A program made the translations under genes and the position numbers. Source: Fodinicola acaciae (GTDB lineage: Bacteria; Actinomycetota; Actinomycetes; Mycobacteriales; HKI-0501). Taken from it: a stretch of DNA of 64,000 nucleotides. The stretch is taken from the NCBI RefSeq assembly GCF_010993745.1, contig NZ_WOTN01000002.1, positions 372,001-436,000 of the forward strand, given 5' to 3'. The notes under the pieces are model-generated. The model was not told the DNA's origin and ran no database searches. It was given only the letters and a program-made list of their open reading frames with translations. How positions within the stretch are numbered: the first letter of the stretch is position 1; each line of letters begins with the position of its first letter. This document shows positions 56,931 through 64,000 of this stretch, piece by piece.

Positions 56931-59900
56931 ATGGCTTTTCCCCGTCCCAGATTCAAGGTGGTCGCCGGCGCCGTCGCGCTGTTGACCGCCGTACCGTTCG
57001 CCGTCGGACAACCGGTCGCCGCGGCCAAGCCGGCCGCCGCCGCGACCGCTGATCGCGCGATCGTCGTCGTCCTACGTGACCAGCTCGGCGGCGCTCCGGC
57101 GACGAAGGCCCAGTCGAGCAGCCGGCGCGCCAAGGCCACCAGCGCCCAGGACGCGGTGCTCGGCCGGCTGGCCGGCGCCAAGCCGGCGAAGGTCAAGCAT
57201 TTCGCGCTCGGCAACGCGTTCTCGGCCACCGTCACACCGGACCAGGCCGCCGCGCTCGCCGCCGACCCGGCGGTCGCCGCGGTGCTGCCGGACTCCAAGG
57301 TGGAGCTGCCGGAGCCGGCCACCCCGCCGGCCGCCGGCGGCGCGAAAGCGCCGCAGGCAAGGCAAAACACCGAAGCACCCAACGCGATCTGCCCGGCCGA
57401 TCCCAGCAAGCCGCTGGTCGAGCCGGAGGCGCTCACCTCGATACGCGCGTTGAGCGCGGCCGCGCTGGCCGACGGCAAAGGCGTCAAGGTCGCCTTCCTG
57501 GCCGACAACATGAACCCCAACTACGCCGACTTCGTCCGGCCGGACGGCAGCAAGGTCTTCGCCGACTACCAGGACTTCTCCGGCGACGGGCCGGACACGA
57601 CCGAGGGTGGCGCCGAAGCGTACGGCGACGCCTCGTCGATCGCGGCGCAGGGGACAGTCGTGCACGACCTGTCCACGTTCGTCAACCAGGCGCATCCGCT
57701 GCCGCCCGGCTGCAACATCCGGGTCCGCGGCGTGGCGCCCGGCGCCAGCCTGGTCGGCCTCAACGTCTTCGGCTCCACCGCGACCAACTCCGCGGTCCTG
57801 CAGGCGATCGACTACGCGGTGACCGTCGACCACGTCGACGTGATCAACGAGTCGCTCGGCCTCAACCAGTATCCGGACCTCAGCTCGCGCGAGCTTTTCC
57901 AGGTGTTCAACGACAACGCGGTGGCGGCCGGCGTGACCGTGACCGCCTCGACCGGTGACGCCGGCATCACCTCGACGATCGGCGCTCCGGCGACCGACCC
58001 GCTGGTGATCTCGGCCGCCGCGACCACCGACAACCGGCTGTACGCGCAGACCACGTACGCGGCTTTCCCGTTCTCCAACGGAAAGTGGATCAGCGACAAC
58101 ATCTCCGCGCTGTCCTCGTCCGGCATCACGCAGAACGGCCGTACGCCTGACCTGGTGGCGCCGGGCGAAGGCAACTGGGCCGACTGCGACCCGGCGTACG
58201 CCGAGTGCCGCACGTTCCAGTCGCCGTCTCAGGGCGCCGACGTGCAGTCCTTCGGTGGTACGAGCGAGTCGGCTCCGCTGACCGCCGGTGTCGCGGCGCT
58301 GGTGATCCAGGCCTATCGCAACGCGCACAAAGGTGCGTCGCCGAGTCCGGCGCTGGTCAAGCAGCTGATCACCAGCACCACGCGTGACCTCGGCCTGCCG
58401 GCCGACGAGCAGGGCGCCGGCCTGCTCGACGCGCGTGCCGCGGTGGAGGCCGCGCTGACCGCTCCCGGCGGCACCGGCGCGCCGGCCGGCGTCAGCTCCA
58501 ACCTCGCACTGTCGACCAACCAGGTGACGCTGACCGGCGCGCCGGGCAGCCGGCAGTCGACGACGGTCAAAGTCACCAACATCGGCAACAAAAACCTGAC
58601 CGTCGCCGGTGGTACGCGCGGCTTCACGCCGTTGTCGTCGCAGACGCAGAGCCTGACCTTCGACAATGCCACGCTGCCGAAATTCACCTATTACAACGGC
58701 GCCAGCTGGGCCTACAAGAAGGTCACCTTCACCGTGCCGGCCGGCGCGCAGCGGCTGTTTGCCAGGATGACCTGGCAGGGTGGCGCGTCCAAGGTCGTAC
58801 GGCTGACGCTTTTGGCGCCAGACGGCACTTTCGTGGCCAACAGCCGTCCACAGGGTGGCGCGGCGAGCGCCAATTACGCCAACGTCGACGTACGCCAGCC
58901 GGCCGCCGGCACCTGGACGGCGGTGCTCTACTCCGCCACCAACGCCGCCGGTTACAGCGGTCCGATCAAGCTGGTCACCGACACGCAGCGAGCCGTGCCG
59001 TACGGCCAGGTCAGCCCGGCCAACTTCACGTTGGCGCCCGGTGCCAGCCGGCAGGTGCGGGTCACCCTGACCACGCCGGCCAGCGGCGGAGATGCCGATT
59101 ATTCGGCCACTTTCGCCAGCTCCGACGGCCACCAGACCTCGGTCGCGGCGGTCGTACGCAGCCTGATCCCGACGCCGGGGCGGTTCAGCGGCGAGATCAC
59201 CGGCGGCAACGCGCGTGCCGTCTCGCCGGCGCAGACGTTCAGCTATCAGTTCGACGTACGCCGGGGCCACCGTGACCTGGATGTCGCCCTGGCGCTGGAA
59301 AAGGACGCCGGTGACCTGGTCGACGCGGTGCTGGTCGACCCCAACGGCGAGCTGGCTGACGTGAACAGCAACGCCTCGTTGGACCCGTCCTACCAGACGG
59401 TCAGCCAGGGCAGGGGAATCCAGCTGTTCGACGCCAATCCGCTGCCTGGCAGATGGACTCTCGTTGTCGTCGTGCAGAATCCGGTGACCGGCAATGACAT
59501 TTCACAGCGGTTCAACGGAACCATCGCCTACGACAAGGTGGACGTCAAAGCAGCGCTGCCAAACCACACGACGCTGCAGCGCGGCAAGGCCGTGCAGGTG
59601 CCGGTCGTCGTCCACAACACCGGTGTGGAGCCGATCGCGGTCGGCGTCGAAGGACGTACGAACAGCCTGCAGACGCTGCAGCCGGTGCCGATCCAGGGCA
59701 GCACGACGGTGACCCTGCCGGAGAACGGCGCGGACGCGCCGATCTACCTGATCCCACCGGACACCAACAAGTTCAGCGTCGCCACCTCCTCGAGCGTGCC
59801 GGCGCAGGTCGAGCTGCAGGGCTCGGCCGCGGGTCTGGACGTGTTCGGTGACCTGCAGGCGGCGCAGCACGGCAGCACGGTCTCGATCGCGACCATCGCG

Positions 59901-60293
59901 GAGAAATCCGGGTCGGTCAGCCGCGGCATCTGGTTTGCCAGCGTGCAGGAGATCGGTCCGTTCGGTTCGTCCGGCGCGCCATCGGGCACGTCGTCGTACA
60001 CGTCCTCGATGCGTACGGCCGGGTTCGACGCGGCGGTCACGTCGTCGACCGGCGACCCGTATGGCACCGCGGTTGATCCAACCGCCGGCTTCGGTGCGCC
60101 GGCGGTGATCCAGCCAGGCACGACGGCGGTCGTGACGGTGACGATCACGCCGACCGGAGCGAAGGGATCGACGGTGTCCGGCCACCTCAACCTGGTGACC
60201 GTGCCGACCCTGCCGACCGGCGCGACCGGCCTGCCGTTCTATGGCACCGGCGAGGTCGTCTCGTCGCTGCCGTACGCGTACAAGGTGGGTTAG
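56931..60293 (+). CDS. Secreted subtilase-fold serine protease with atypical active site
   Basis: Exported protein of 1120 residues. Signal peptide 1-31 (FKVVAGAVALLTAVPFAVG), an I9-like propeptide (about 40-125), a subtilisin/sedolisin-type catalytic domain (about 165-490) and long C-terminal beta-rich regions (about 500-1120). The Ser motif FGGTSESAPLTAGVAALV has Ser445. Asp192 in FLADNMNP may match the subtilisin Asp. The HGTH motif is replaced by AQGT (Gln240), and the oxyanion Asn motif by STGDAG (Asp343), as in sedolisins. So a Ser-Glu-Asp or another non-canonical chemistry, or loss of activity, should be considered. Start ATG 56931 behind GGAGG. Confidence 0.82.
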   Translation: MAFPRPRFKVVAGAVALLTAVPFAVGQPVAAAKPAAAATADRAIVVVLRDQLGGAPATKAQSSSRRAKATSAQDAVLGRLAGAKPAKVKHFALGNAFSATVTPDQAAALAADPAVAAVLPDSKVELPEPATPPAAGGAKAPQARQNTEAPNAICPADPSKPLVEPEALTSIRALSAAALADGKGVKVAFLADNMNPNYADFVRPDGSKVFADYQDFSGDGPDTTEGGAEAYGDASSIAAQGTVVHDLSTFVNQAHPLPPGCNIRVRGVAPGASLVGLNVFGSTATNSAVLQAIDYAVTVDHVDVINESLGLNQYPDLSSRELFQVFNDNAVAAGVTVTASTGDAGITSTIGAPATDPLVISAAATTDNRLYAQTTYAAFPFSNGKWISDNISALSSSGITQNGRTPDLVAPGEGNWADCDPAYAECRTFQSPSQGADVQSFGGTSESAPLTAGVAALVIQAYRNAHKGASPSPALVKQLITSTTRDLGLPADEQGAGLLDARAAVEAALTAPGGTGAPAGVSSNLALSTNQVTLTGAPGSRQSTTVKVTNIGNKNLTVAGGTRGFTPLSSQTQSLTFDNATLPKFTYYNGASWAYKKVTFTVPAGAQRLFARMTWQGGASKVVRLTLLAPDGTFVANSRPQGGAASANYANVDVRQPAAGTWTAVLYSATNAAGYSGPIKLVTDTQRAVPYGQVSPANFTLAPGASRQVRVTLTTPASGGDADYSATFASSDGHQTSVAAVVRSLIPTPGRFSGEITGGNARAVSPAQTFSYQFDVRRGHRDLDVALALEKDAGDLVDAVLVDPNGELADVNSNASLDPSYQTVSQGRGIQLFDANPLPGRWTLVVVVQNPVTGNDISQRFNGTIAYDKVDVKAALPNHTTLQRGKAVQVPVVVHNTGVEPIAVGVEGRTNSLQTLQPVPIQGSTTVTLPENGADAPIYLIPPDTNKFSVATSSSVPAQVELQGSAAGLDVFGDLQAAQHGSTVSIATIAEKSGSVSRGIWFASVQEIGPFGSSGAPSGTSSYTSSMRTAGFDAAVTSSTGDPYGTAVDPTAGFGAPAVIQPGTTAVVTVTITPTGAKGSTVSGHLNLVTVPTLPTGATGLPFYGTGEVVSSLPYAYKVG

Positions 60294-60910
60294 GTCAGGC
60301 TGACCGGCCCATTGGGGGTGTCGAGTCCGGCGATCAGGCTGGGCTCGGCACCCTCTCGCATGTCCAGCTCGGCGTCGAGCGCGGCGAGTTTTGGCTGGAT
60401 CGCTGCTGGATCCGGATGCAGGCCGTGCAGCGACACGAGTTCGACGGCCGGCAGGCCGGTGGACGGATGCCGGCTGGCTCCCCAACCGATCACGAACGGC
60501 ACGAGGCCGCGCCGGTCGCCGTTGGTCAGCCGCCATTCCAGCAGGTCACCGGCCGGCGTACGGCGGGACAGCGGCTCGATCGGACCGGGGTCGTAGCCGG
60601 CCGCGCGCGAAGCCTCGACGCGAGCGTCGAGGTCGTCGGTGTGGACGGCCCAGGTCACCAGCCGGGTGATCGTCAGCTCGTCGATGCCGAACGGCCGCGG
60701 GCGGTCCGGCTCCGGCTGGTCGTCGTCAACGCCGATGATCTCCAGATAACGCTGGCCACCGAGACCGACCAGGTAGTTGCGCGTACCACGGCCGACGTGC
60801 CGGCCGCCGTCGATCGGCGCGACGCCGGTCATCTCGGCGAACCGTGCGACGGTCCGCGGCAGGTCGGGTGTGACATAGACGAGGTGGTCGAGGTCGCGGT
60901 CCACTGGCAT
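60290..60910 (-). CDS. VOC/glyoxalase-like domain protein
   Basis: Protein of 206 residues: DLDHLVYVTPDLPRTVARFAE start with metal-ligand His, RNYLVGLGGQRYLEIIGVD, and RLVTWAVHTDDLDARVEASR opening the second half. Matches the glyoxalase-3-type VOC proteins of unknown function. Convergent with the protease gene: their stop codons overlap in TTAG. Confidence 0.82.
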   Translation of the reverse strand: MPVDRDLDHLVYVTPDLPRTVARFAEMTGVAPIDGGRHVGRGTRNYLVGLGGQRYLEIIGVDDDQPEPDRPRPFGIDELTITRLVTWAVHTDDLDARVEASRAAGYDPGPIEPLSRRTPAGDLLEWRLTNGDRRGLVPFVIGWGASRHPSTGLPAVELVSLHGLHPDPAAIQPKLAALDAELDMREGAEPSLIAGLDTPNGPVSLT

Positions 60911-60927
60911 GCCGTCAGACTAATGAC

Positions 60928-61476
60928 GTGATCGGCTTGTGCGTCGCAGCCGTGGTCGCGGTGGTTGCCGCCGCGCTGCTGGTCGGTGCGGCGGACGTAC
61001 GCGCCGGCCGCTGGGACGCCTACCTGTCGGAGCTGTCCGGGCCGCTCTACACCAGCGGCGTCCTGCTGGCCGCGCTCGCCGCCGTGCTGCTGGCCGGCGC
61101 GTACGTCCTGCGCCGCCGGTTCGGGCCGGCGGTCGCCCTGGCCTTCGCGGCCGTGGCGCTGGCCGGATCCGCGACGGTGCCTTGTACGGCCGGCTGTCCG
61201 CTGCCGGTCGCCGACGGCATCGTGCCGTTGCAGGACGCTTTTCACGCGTTCATCAGCGTTTTCGCGTTTTTCGCCTTCGCGGCCGCGGCGGCTCTGGACG
61301 AGCGGCCGGTGGTCGCGGTGGTGATGACGGCCGCGATCATGGTGCTGTTCGGCTGGGCCGTGCTGATCCGCAGCCACGATGTCGTGCCGGCCGTCGCCGA
61401 GCGGTTCGCCGCCGTCGTCGTCGCGGCCTGGGCCGTCACGGCGGCCATCCGGTTGTGGCGAGCGGACGAACGATGA
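60928..61476 (+). CDS. DUF998 family membrane protein
   Basis: Integral membrane protein of 182 residues with about five helices (CVAAVVAVVAAALLVGAA; LYTSGVLLAALAAVLLAG; HAFISVFAFFAFAAAAAL). PCTAGCPL in a loop and DAFHAFIS are DUF998 hallmarks. GTG at 60928. The stop overlaps the downstream SDR start (ATGA). Function unknown. Confidence 0.75.
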   Translation: MIGLCVAAVVAVVAAALLVGAADVRAGRWDAYLSELSGPLYTSGVLLAALAAVLLAGAYVLRRRFGPAVALAFAAVALAGSATVPCTAGCPLPVADGIVPLQDAFHAFISVFAFFAFAAAAALDERPVVAVVMTAAIMVLFGWAVLIRSHDVVPAVAERFAAVVVAAWAVTAAIRLWRADER

Positions 61477-62390
61477 AGGTGTGGCGGCGGCGTGACATTC
61501 CTGACCTGACCGGACGCCGGGCCGTGGTGACCGGCGCCAACAGCGGCATCGGCCTCGCGGTGGCGCGAGCGCTCGCGTGGTCCGGCGCTCACGTCACGCT
61601 CGCCTGCCGTGACGCCGGACGCGGTGCCGGCGCGGTCGCGCTGATCACCGGCGGCGGCGTACCAGCCGAGCGAGTTTCGTTGCTGCCGCTGGATTTGGCG
61701 GACCTGTCATCGGTACGCGCGTTCAGCGCCCGGTTTGCCGATGATCGCCTGGACATCCTGGTGAACAACGCCGGCGTACTCGGCCGGCCGAAGCGCCAGA
61801 CGGTCGATTGCTTCGAGACCCATTTCGGCGTCAACCACCTCGGCCATTTCGCGCTGACGGCCGGCCTGCTGCCATCGTTGCTGGCTGCCGATGATCCGCG
61901 GGTCGTGACGTTGACCAGCATCTTCGGCTATTTCGGTTTTCTGGATTTCGACAATCTCGACGGCGAGAGGTTCTATTCGCGTTGGCTGGCGTACGCGCAG
62001 TCGAAGCTCGCGAACCTGTTGTTCGCCTGGGAACTGGCGCGGCGGTGTGACCGGATCCGGAGCCTGGCGGCACATCCCGGCTATGCGCGGACCAACCTGT
62101 TCACCGGCGGTTTCCGGCGCGGCCCGGGAATCGACGCACGGTTGCTCGGATTTTCCGGCTATCTGCTGGCGCAGAGCAGCGACATGGGATCGTTGCCGGT
62201 GCTTTACGCCGCGACGCATCCAGACGTGCGCAGCGGTGCCCTGATCGGACCGGCATTGGCTCAGTGGTGGGGGTTTCCCGTCGAGGTCCGGCCGTTCGTC
62301 CGGCTGCCGGACCACGATCCAGCGATCGGCGCTCGGCTGTGGGCGGAGTCCGAGCGCCTGACCGGAACGAGGTTCGATGTCACTGGATAA
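61473..62390 (+). CDS. Short-chain dehydrogenase (retinol dehydrogenase-like)
   Basis: SDR of 305 residues: TGANSGIG cofactor motif, LVNNAG, FGVNHLGHFALT, Ser in TLTSIFGYF and Tyr-x-x-x-Lys in YAQSKLANLLFAWEL, AHPGYARTNL. This pattern is typical of the RDH11/WWOX-like group acting on lipophilic alcohols or ketones. ATG 61473 overlaps the DUF998 stop, and its last 14 bases overlap the kinase gene, so the three form an operon. Confidence 0.87.
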   Translation: MKVWRRRDIPDLTGRRAVVTGANSGIGLAVARALAWSGAHVTLACRDAGRGAGAVALITGGGVPAERVSLLPLDLADLSSVRAFSARFADDRLDILVNNAGVLGRPKRQTVDCFETHFGVNHLGHFALTAGLLPSLLAADDPRVVTLTSIFGYFGFLDFDNLDGERFYSRWLAYAQSKLANLLFAWELARRCDRIRSLAAHPGYARTNLFTGGFRRGPGIDARLLGFSGYLLAQSSDMGSLPVLYAATHPDVRSGALIGPALAQWWGFPVEVRPFVRLPDHDPAIGARLWAESERLTGTRFDVTG

Positions 62391-62994
62391 TGTGCTGCGC
62401 CAGATTGCGGCGCGCATTCCGGTTATCGACGGCGCGCGGGTTGGCATCGACGGCGTCGATGGTGCCGGCAAGACCGTTTTCGCTGACCGGCTCGCGCAGG
62501 CGATGAGCCGTCCGGTCGTACGCGTCAGTGCCGACGACTTCCACAACGTACGCGCGATCCGGCATCGCCGAGGACGTCAGTCGCCGGAAGGATTCTGGCT
62601 CGACTCCTACGACCACGATCGTCTCCGGGCTCACGTGCTGGAGACGTTTCCGCGCTATCGACCGAAAGCGCACGACCTGGCGACCGACGCGGTCGTGGAC
62701 ACGCCGGAGCTGGTCGCGCCACCAAATGCCGTACTCGTCGTCGACGGTCTCTTTCTCCATCGTGACGAGCTGCGGCATTTTTGGCACCTGTCGGTGTTTC
62801 TCGACGTACCGTTCACCGTGAGCGTCCCACGGATGGCGACGCGGGACGGCACGAATCCGGACCCGGAGCACGTGAGCGTACGGCGTTATGTCGAAGGCCA
62901 GCGGCTCTATTTTCGTAGCTGTGCGCCACAATTGCGTGCCACCGTACTGGTCGACAACACCGACTTCGACGCGCCGAGACTGCTGGCCGGCTAA
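62377..62994 (+). CDS. Uridine-kinase-like P-loop protein
   Basis: P-loop kinase of 205 residues of the uridine kinase/phosphoribulokinase group: Walker A GIDGVDGAGKTVFAD, VSADDFHNVRAIRHRRG (substrate and Mg site), DSYDHDRL and VVDGLFLHRDELRHFWHLSV. Actinobacterial proteins of this type are annotated uridine kinase, with the substrate seldom tested. ATG 62377 lies inside the end of the SDR gene. Confidence 0.82.
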   Translation: MSLDNVLRQIAARIPVIDGARVGIDGVDGAGKTVFADRLAQAMSRPVVRVSADDFHNVRAIRHRRGRQSPEGFWLDSYDHDRLRAHVLETFPRYRPKAHDLATDAVVDTPELVAPPNAVLVVDGLFLHRDELRHFWHLSVFLDVPFTVSVPRMATRDGTNPDPEHVSVRRYVEGQRLYFRSCAPQLRATVLVDNTDFDAPRLLAG

Positions 62995-63238
62995 GGGGTC
63001 GCGCAATTCTATCACCAGCGAACATCGACTCCACATCGCTGACGCACATTTTCCCTTTTTTCAAGGAAATCATGCGCCGCTGGCATCTCTCGCGAGTCGT
63101 TGATGTTTCGGCGGAGGAGCGAGGCCTACACCGGTAGATCCTGCCGCGACTAGGGCCGAGGCATCAAGACCACCATTCCCGACCGCGGAGACCAAAACGC
63201 GCCCGCGCCAACCGTAGTTCGGCCCGGCGGCCGACGCG

Positions 63239-63991
63239 CTAGCTGCGGCTCAGAAAAGCGGCCACCATCGGCAGCAACACGTCGGCGCGACGGAGCAGGC
63301 CGGCGTGGGTCGTGCCGGGGACGACGCCGAGCTGAGCGGTTGGGATCAGCTCCAGCATCTGTGCCGCGTGCTCGATCCGTACGAAGTCGTGGTCGCCGAT
63401 GACGAGCAGCGTCGGAGCCGCCACCGACCGCAGCTCGTCGTCGGTCCAGCCCTTGGACGACGCGACCATCGCGGAGAGTTTTTGCTGGAACGGCTGGAAA
63501 TCCTTCGGACGCGGCGCGACGCGCGCGTATTCGGCGGCCATTTCGGCGAAGTCGTCGGCGGTCGGCATCCGCGTGGAGGTGGCCCAGGCGCTCGGATCGG
63601 TGATGTCGGTGTGATAGCCGTCCGGCCGTGCGTGCGCGGCGGCCAGCACCAGCCGGCCGACGACATCCTGGTGCCGGACGCCGAGCTCCAGCGCGACCAG
63701 CGCGCCGAGGCTGAACCCCATCACGTCGGCGCGCGCCACGCCGAGGTGCTTGAGCAGTGCGGCCACGTCGTCGGCGAACTGGCCGATCGAGAGCTCGCGG
63801 TCGATGTCGGCCGTACGGCCGTGCCCCTGCAGTTCGACGCCGATGACCTGATGCGAGGCCGCCAGCTCCGGCAGCATCGCGCCGAAGCTCAGGTCAAAGG
63901 TGTGCAAGCCGCCATGCAGCAGCACCAGCGGCTCGCCGGTGCCGTGGATCTCGTAGTAAAGCTCCAGTCCGTTCACGGATGCGTAAGTCAT
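63239..63991 (-). CDS. Alpha/beta hydrolase
   Basis: Hydrolase of 250 residues: oxyanion LLHGGLHT, nucleophile elbow MGFSLGALVAL (Ser about 94), acid in VIGDHDFVR and catalytic His in PGTTHAGLL. No subtype could be assigned; meta-cleavage-product hydrolases, lactonases and esterases share these features. Starts at ATG 63991, nine bases from the window end. TAG stop in a CTAG. The 245 bases between it and the kinase gene contain no supported gene. Confidence 0.86.
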   Translation of the reverse strand: MTYASVNGLELYYEIHGTGEPLVLLHGGLHTFDLSFGAMLPELAASHQVIGVELQGHGRTADIDRELSIGQFADDVAALLKHLGVARADVMGFSLGALVALELGVRHQDVVGRLVLAAAHARPDGYHTDITDPSAWATSTRMPTADDFAEMAAEYARVAPRPKDFQPFQQKLSAMVASSKGWTDDELRSVAAPTLLVIGDHDFVRIEHAAQMLELIPTAQLGVVPGTTHAGLLRRADVLLPMVAAFLSRS

Positions 63992-64000
63992 GCCTGAGTA

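Noticed and set aside
1-64000. tRNA, rRNA, riboswitch or CRISPR loci
   Set aside because: No cloverleaf-type sequence, rRNA segment, riboswitch core or spaced repeat array was recognised on reading both strands; a covariance-model search was not possible.

Overview
The window is high-GC actinobacterial DNA. DUF222/HNH protein, PaaX, SARP/BTAD, GntR, TetR and LacI regulators, a PASTA-less Ser/Thr kinase, a PPOX flavin protein, a WXG100 (Esx) pair and many GTG starts with ATGA/GTGA overlaps all fit a soil actinomycete. No rRNA, tRNA, CRISPR array or complete phage was seen. The species cannot be named from the sequence.

Layout. 1-7343: end of a membrane protease gene, then a minus-strand catabolic operon (MHS transporter, Asp/Glu-type racemase, FAD amine oxidoreductase, ThDP enzyme, GntR regulator) and an HpcH-type aldolase. 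7381-9067: folK, an ECF sigma gene with a large internal deletion, and its still-intact membrane partner. 9064-29232: a catabolic island in several transcription units: paaX-FAD oxidoreductase-SDR-enoyl-CoA hydratase-RidA (minus), 2-aminobenzoate-CoA-ligase-like gene (plus), LacI regulator, alginate-lyase-like secreted enzyme, SDR plus StyA-type indole/styrene monooxygenase, amidase plus transporter, AraC regulator, peroxiredoxin, and a monooxygenase/Old-Yellow-Enzyme fusion plus cyclase-family hydrolase plus second ThDP enzyme. Read together this looks like a route from indole or isatin through anthranilate to 2-aminobenzoyl-CoA and its ring reduction. A PaaX-operator-like motif recurs at three of these promoters.

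29229-32633: insertion hot spot with a broken IS630 transposase, a defective IS5-type element bordered by CTAG, a DUF222/HNH gene and a gene fragment. 32605-42780: amino-acid permease and mandelate-racemase-like enzyme, two related SARP-type regulators (one fused to an ATPase/TPR module), a phosphotransferase and a receptor Ser/Thr kinase. 42777-45455: degraded IS5 and IS3 remnants, a lipoprotein and a dispersed repeat. 45518-47983: U32-like protein, second cyclase-family enzyme, TetR regulator. 47955-51051: an electron-transfer operon (small membrane protein, ApbE flavin transferase, ferric-reductase-like cytochrome, NuoF/SLBB protein, ferredoxin). 51137-51403: two fold-back elements. 51400-55772: phosphoesterase, PPOX protein, EthD-like protein, glutaryl-CoA-dehydrogenase-like enzyme, amidohydrolase. 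55891-60293: Esx pair, strong terminator, a repeat hairpin, and a large secreted subtilase-fold protease with a non-canonical active site. 60290-64000: VOC protein, DUF998 membrane protein, SDR, uridine-kinase-like protein, alpha/beta hydrolase.

Themes. Mobile or fold-back sequences repeatedly abut CTAG tetranucleotides that are also the stop codons of neighbouring genes. A hairpin repeat family has three members (6.4, 45.3 and 56.7 kb), and a palindrome is inserted in frame in the first ThDP enzyme.
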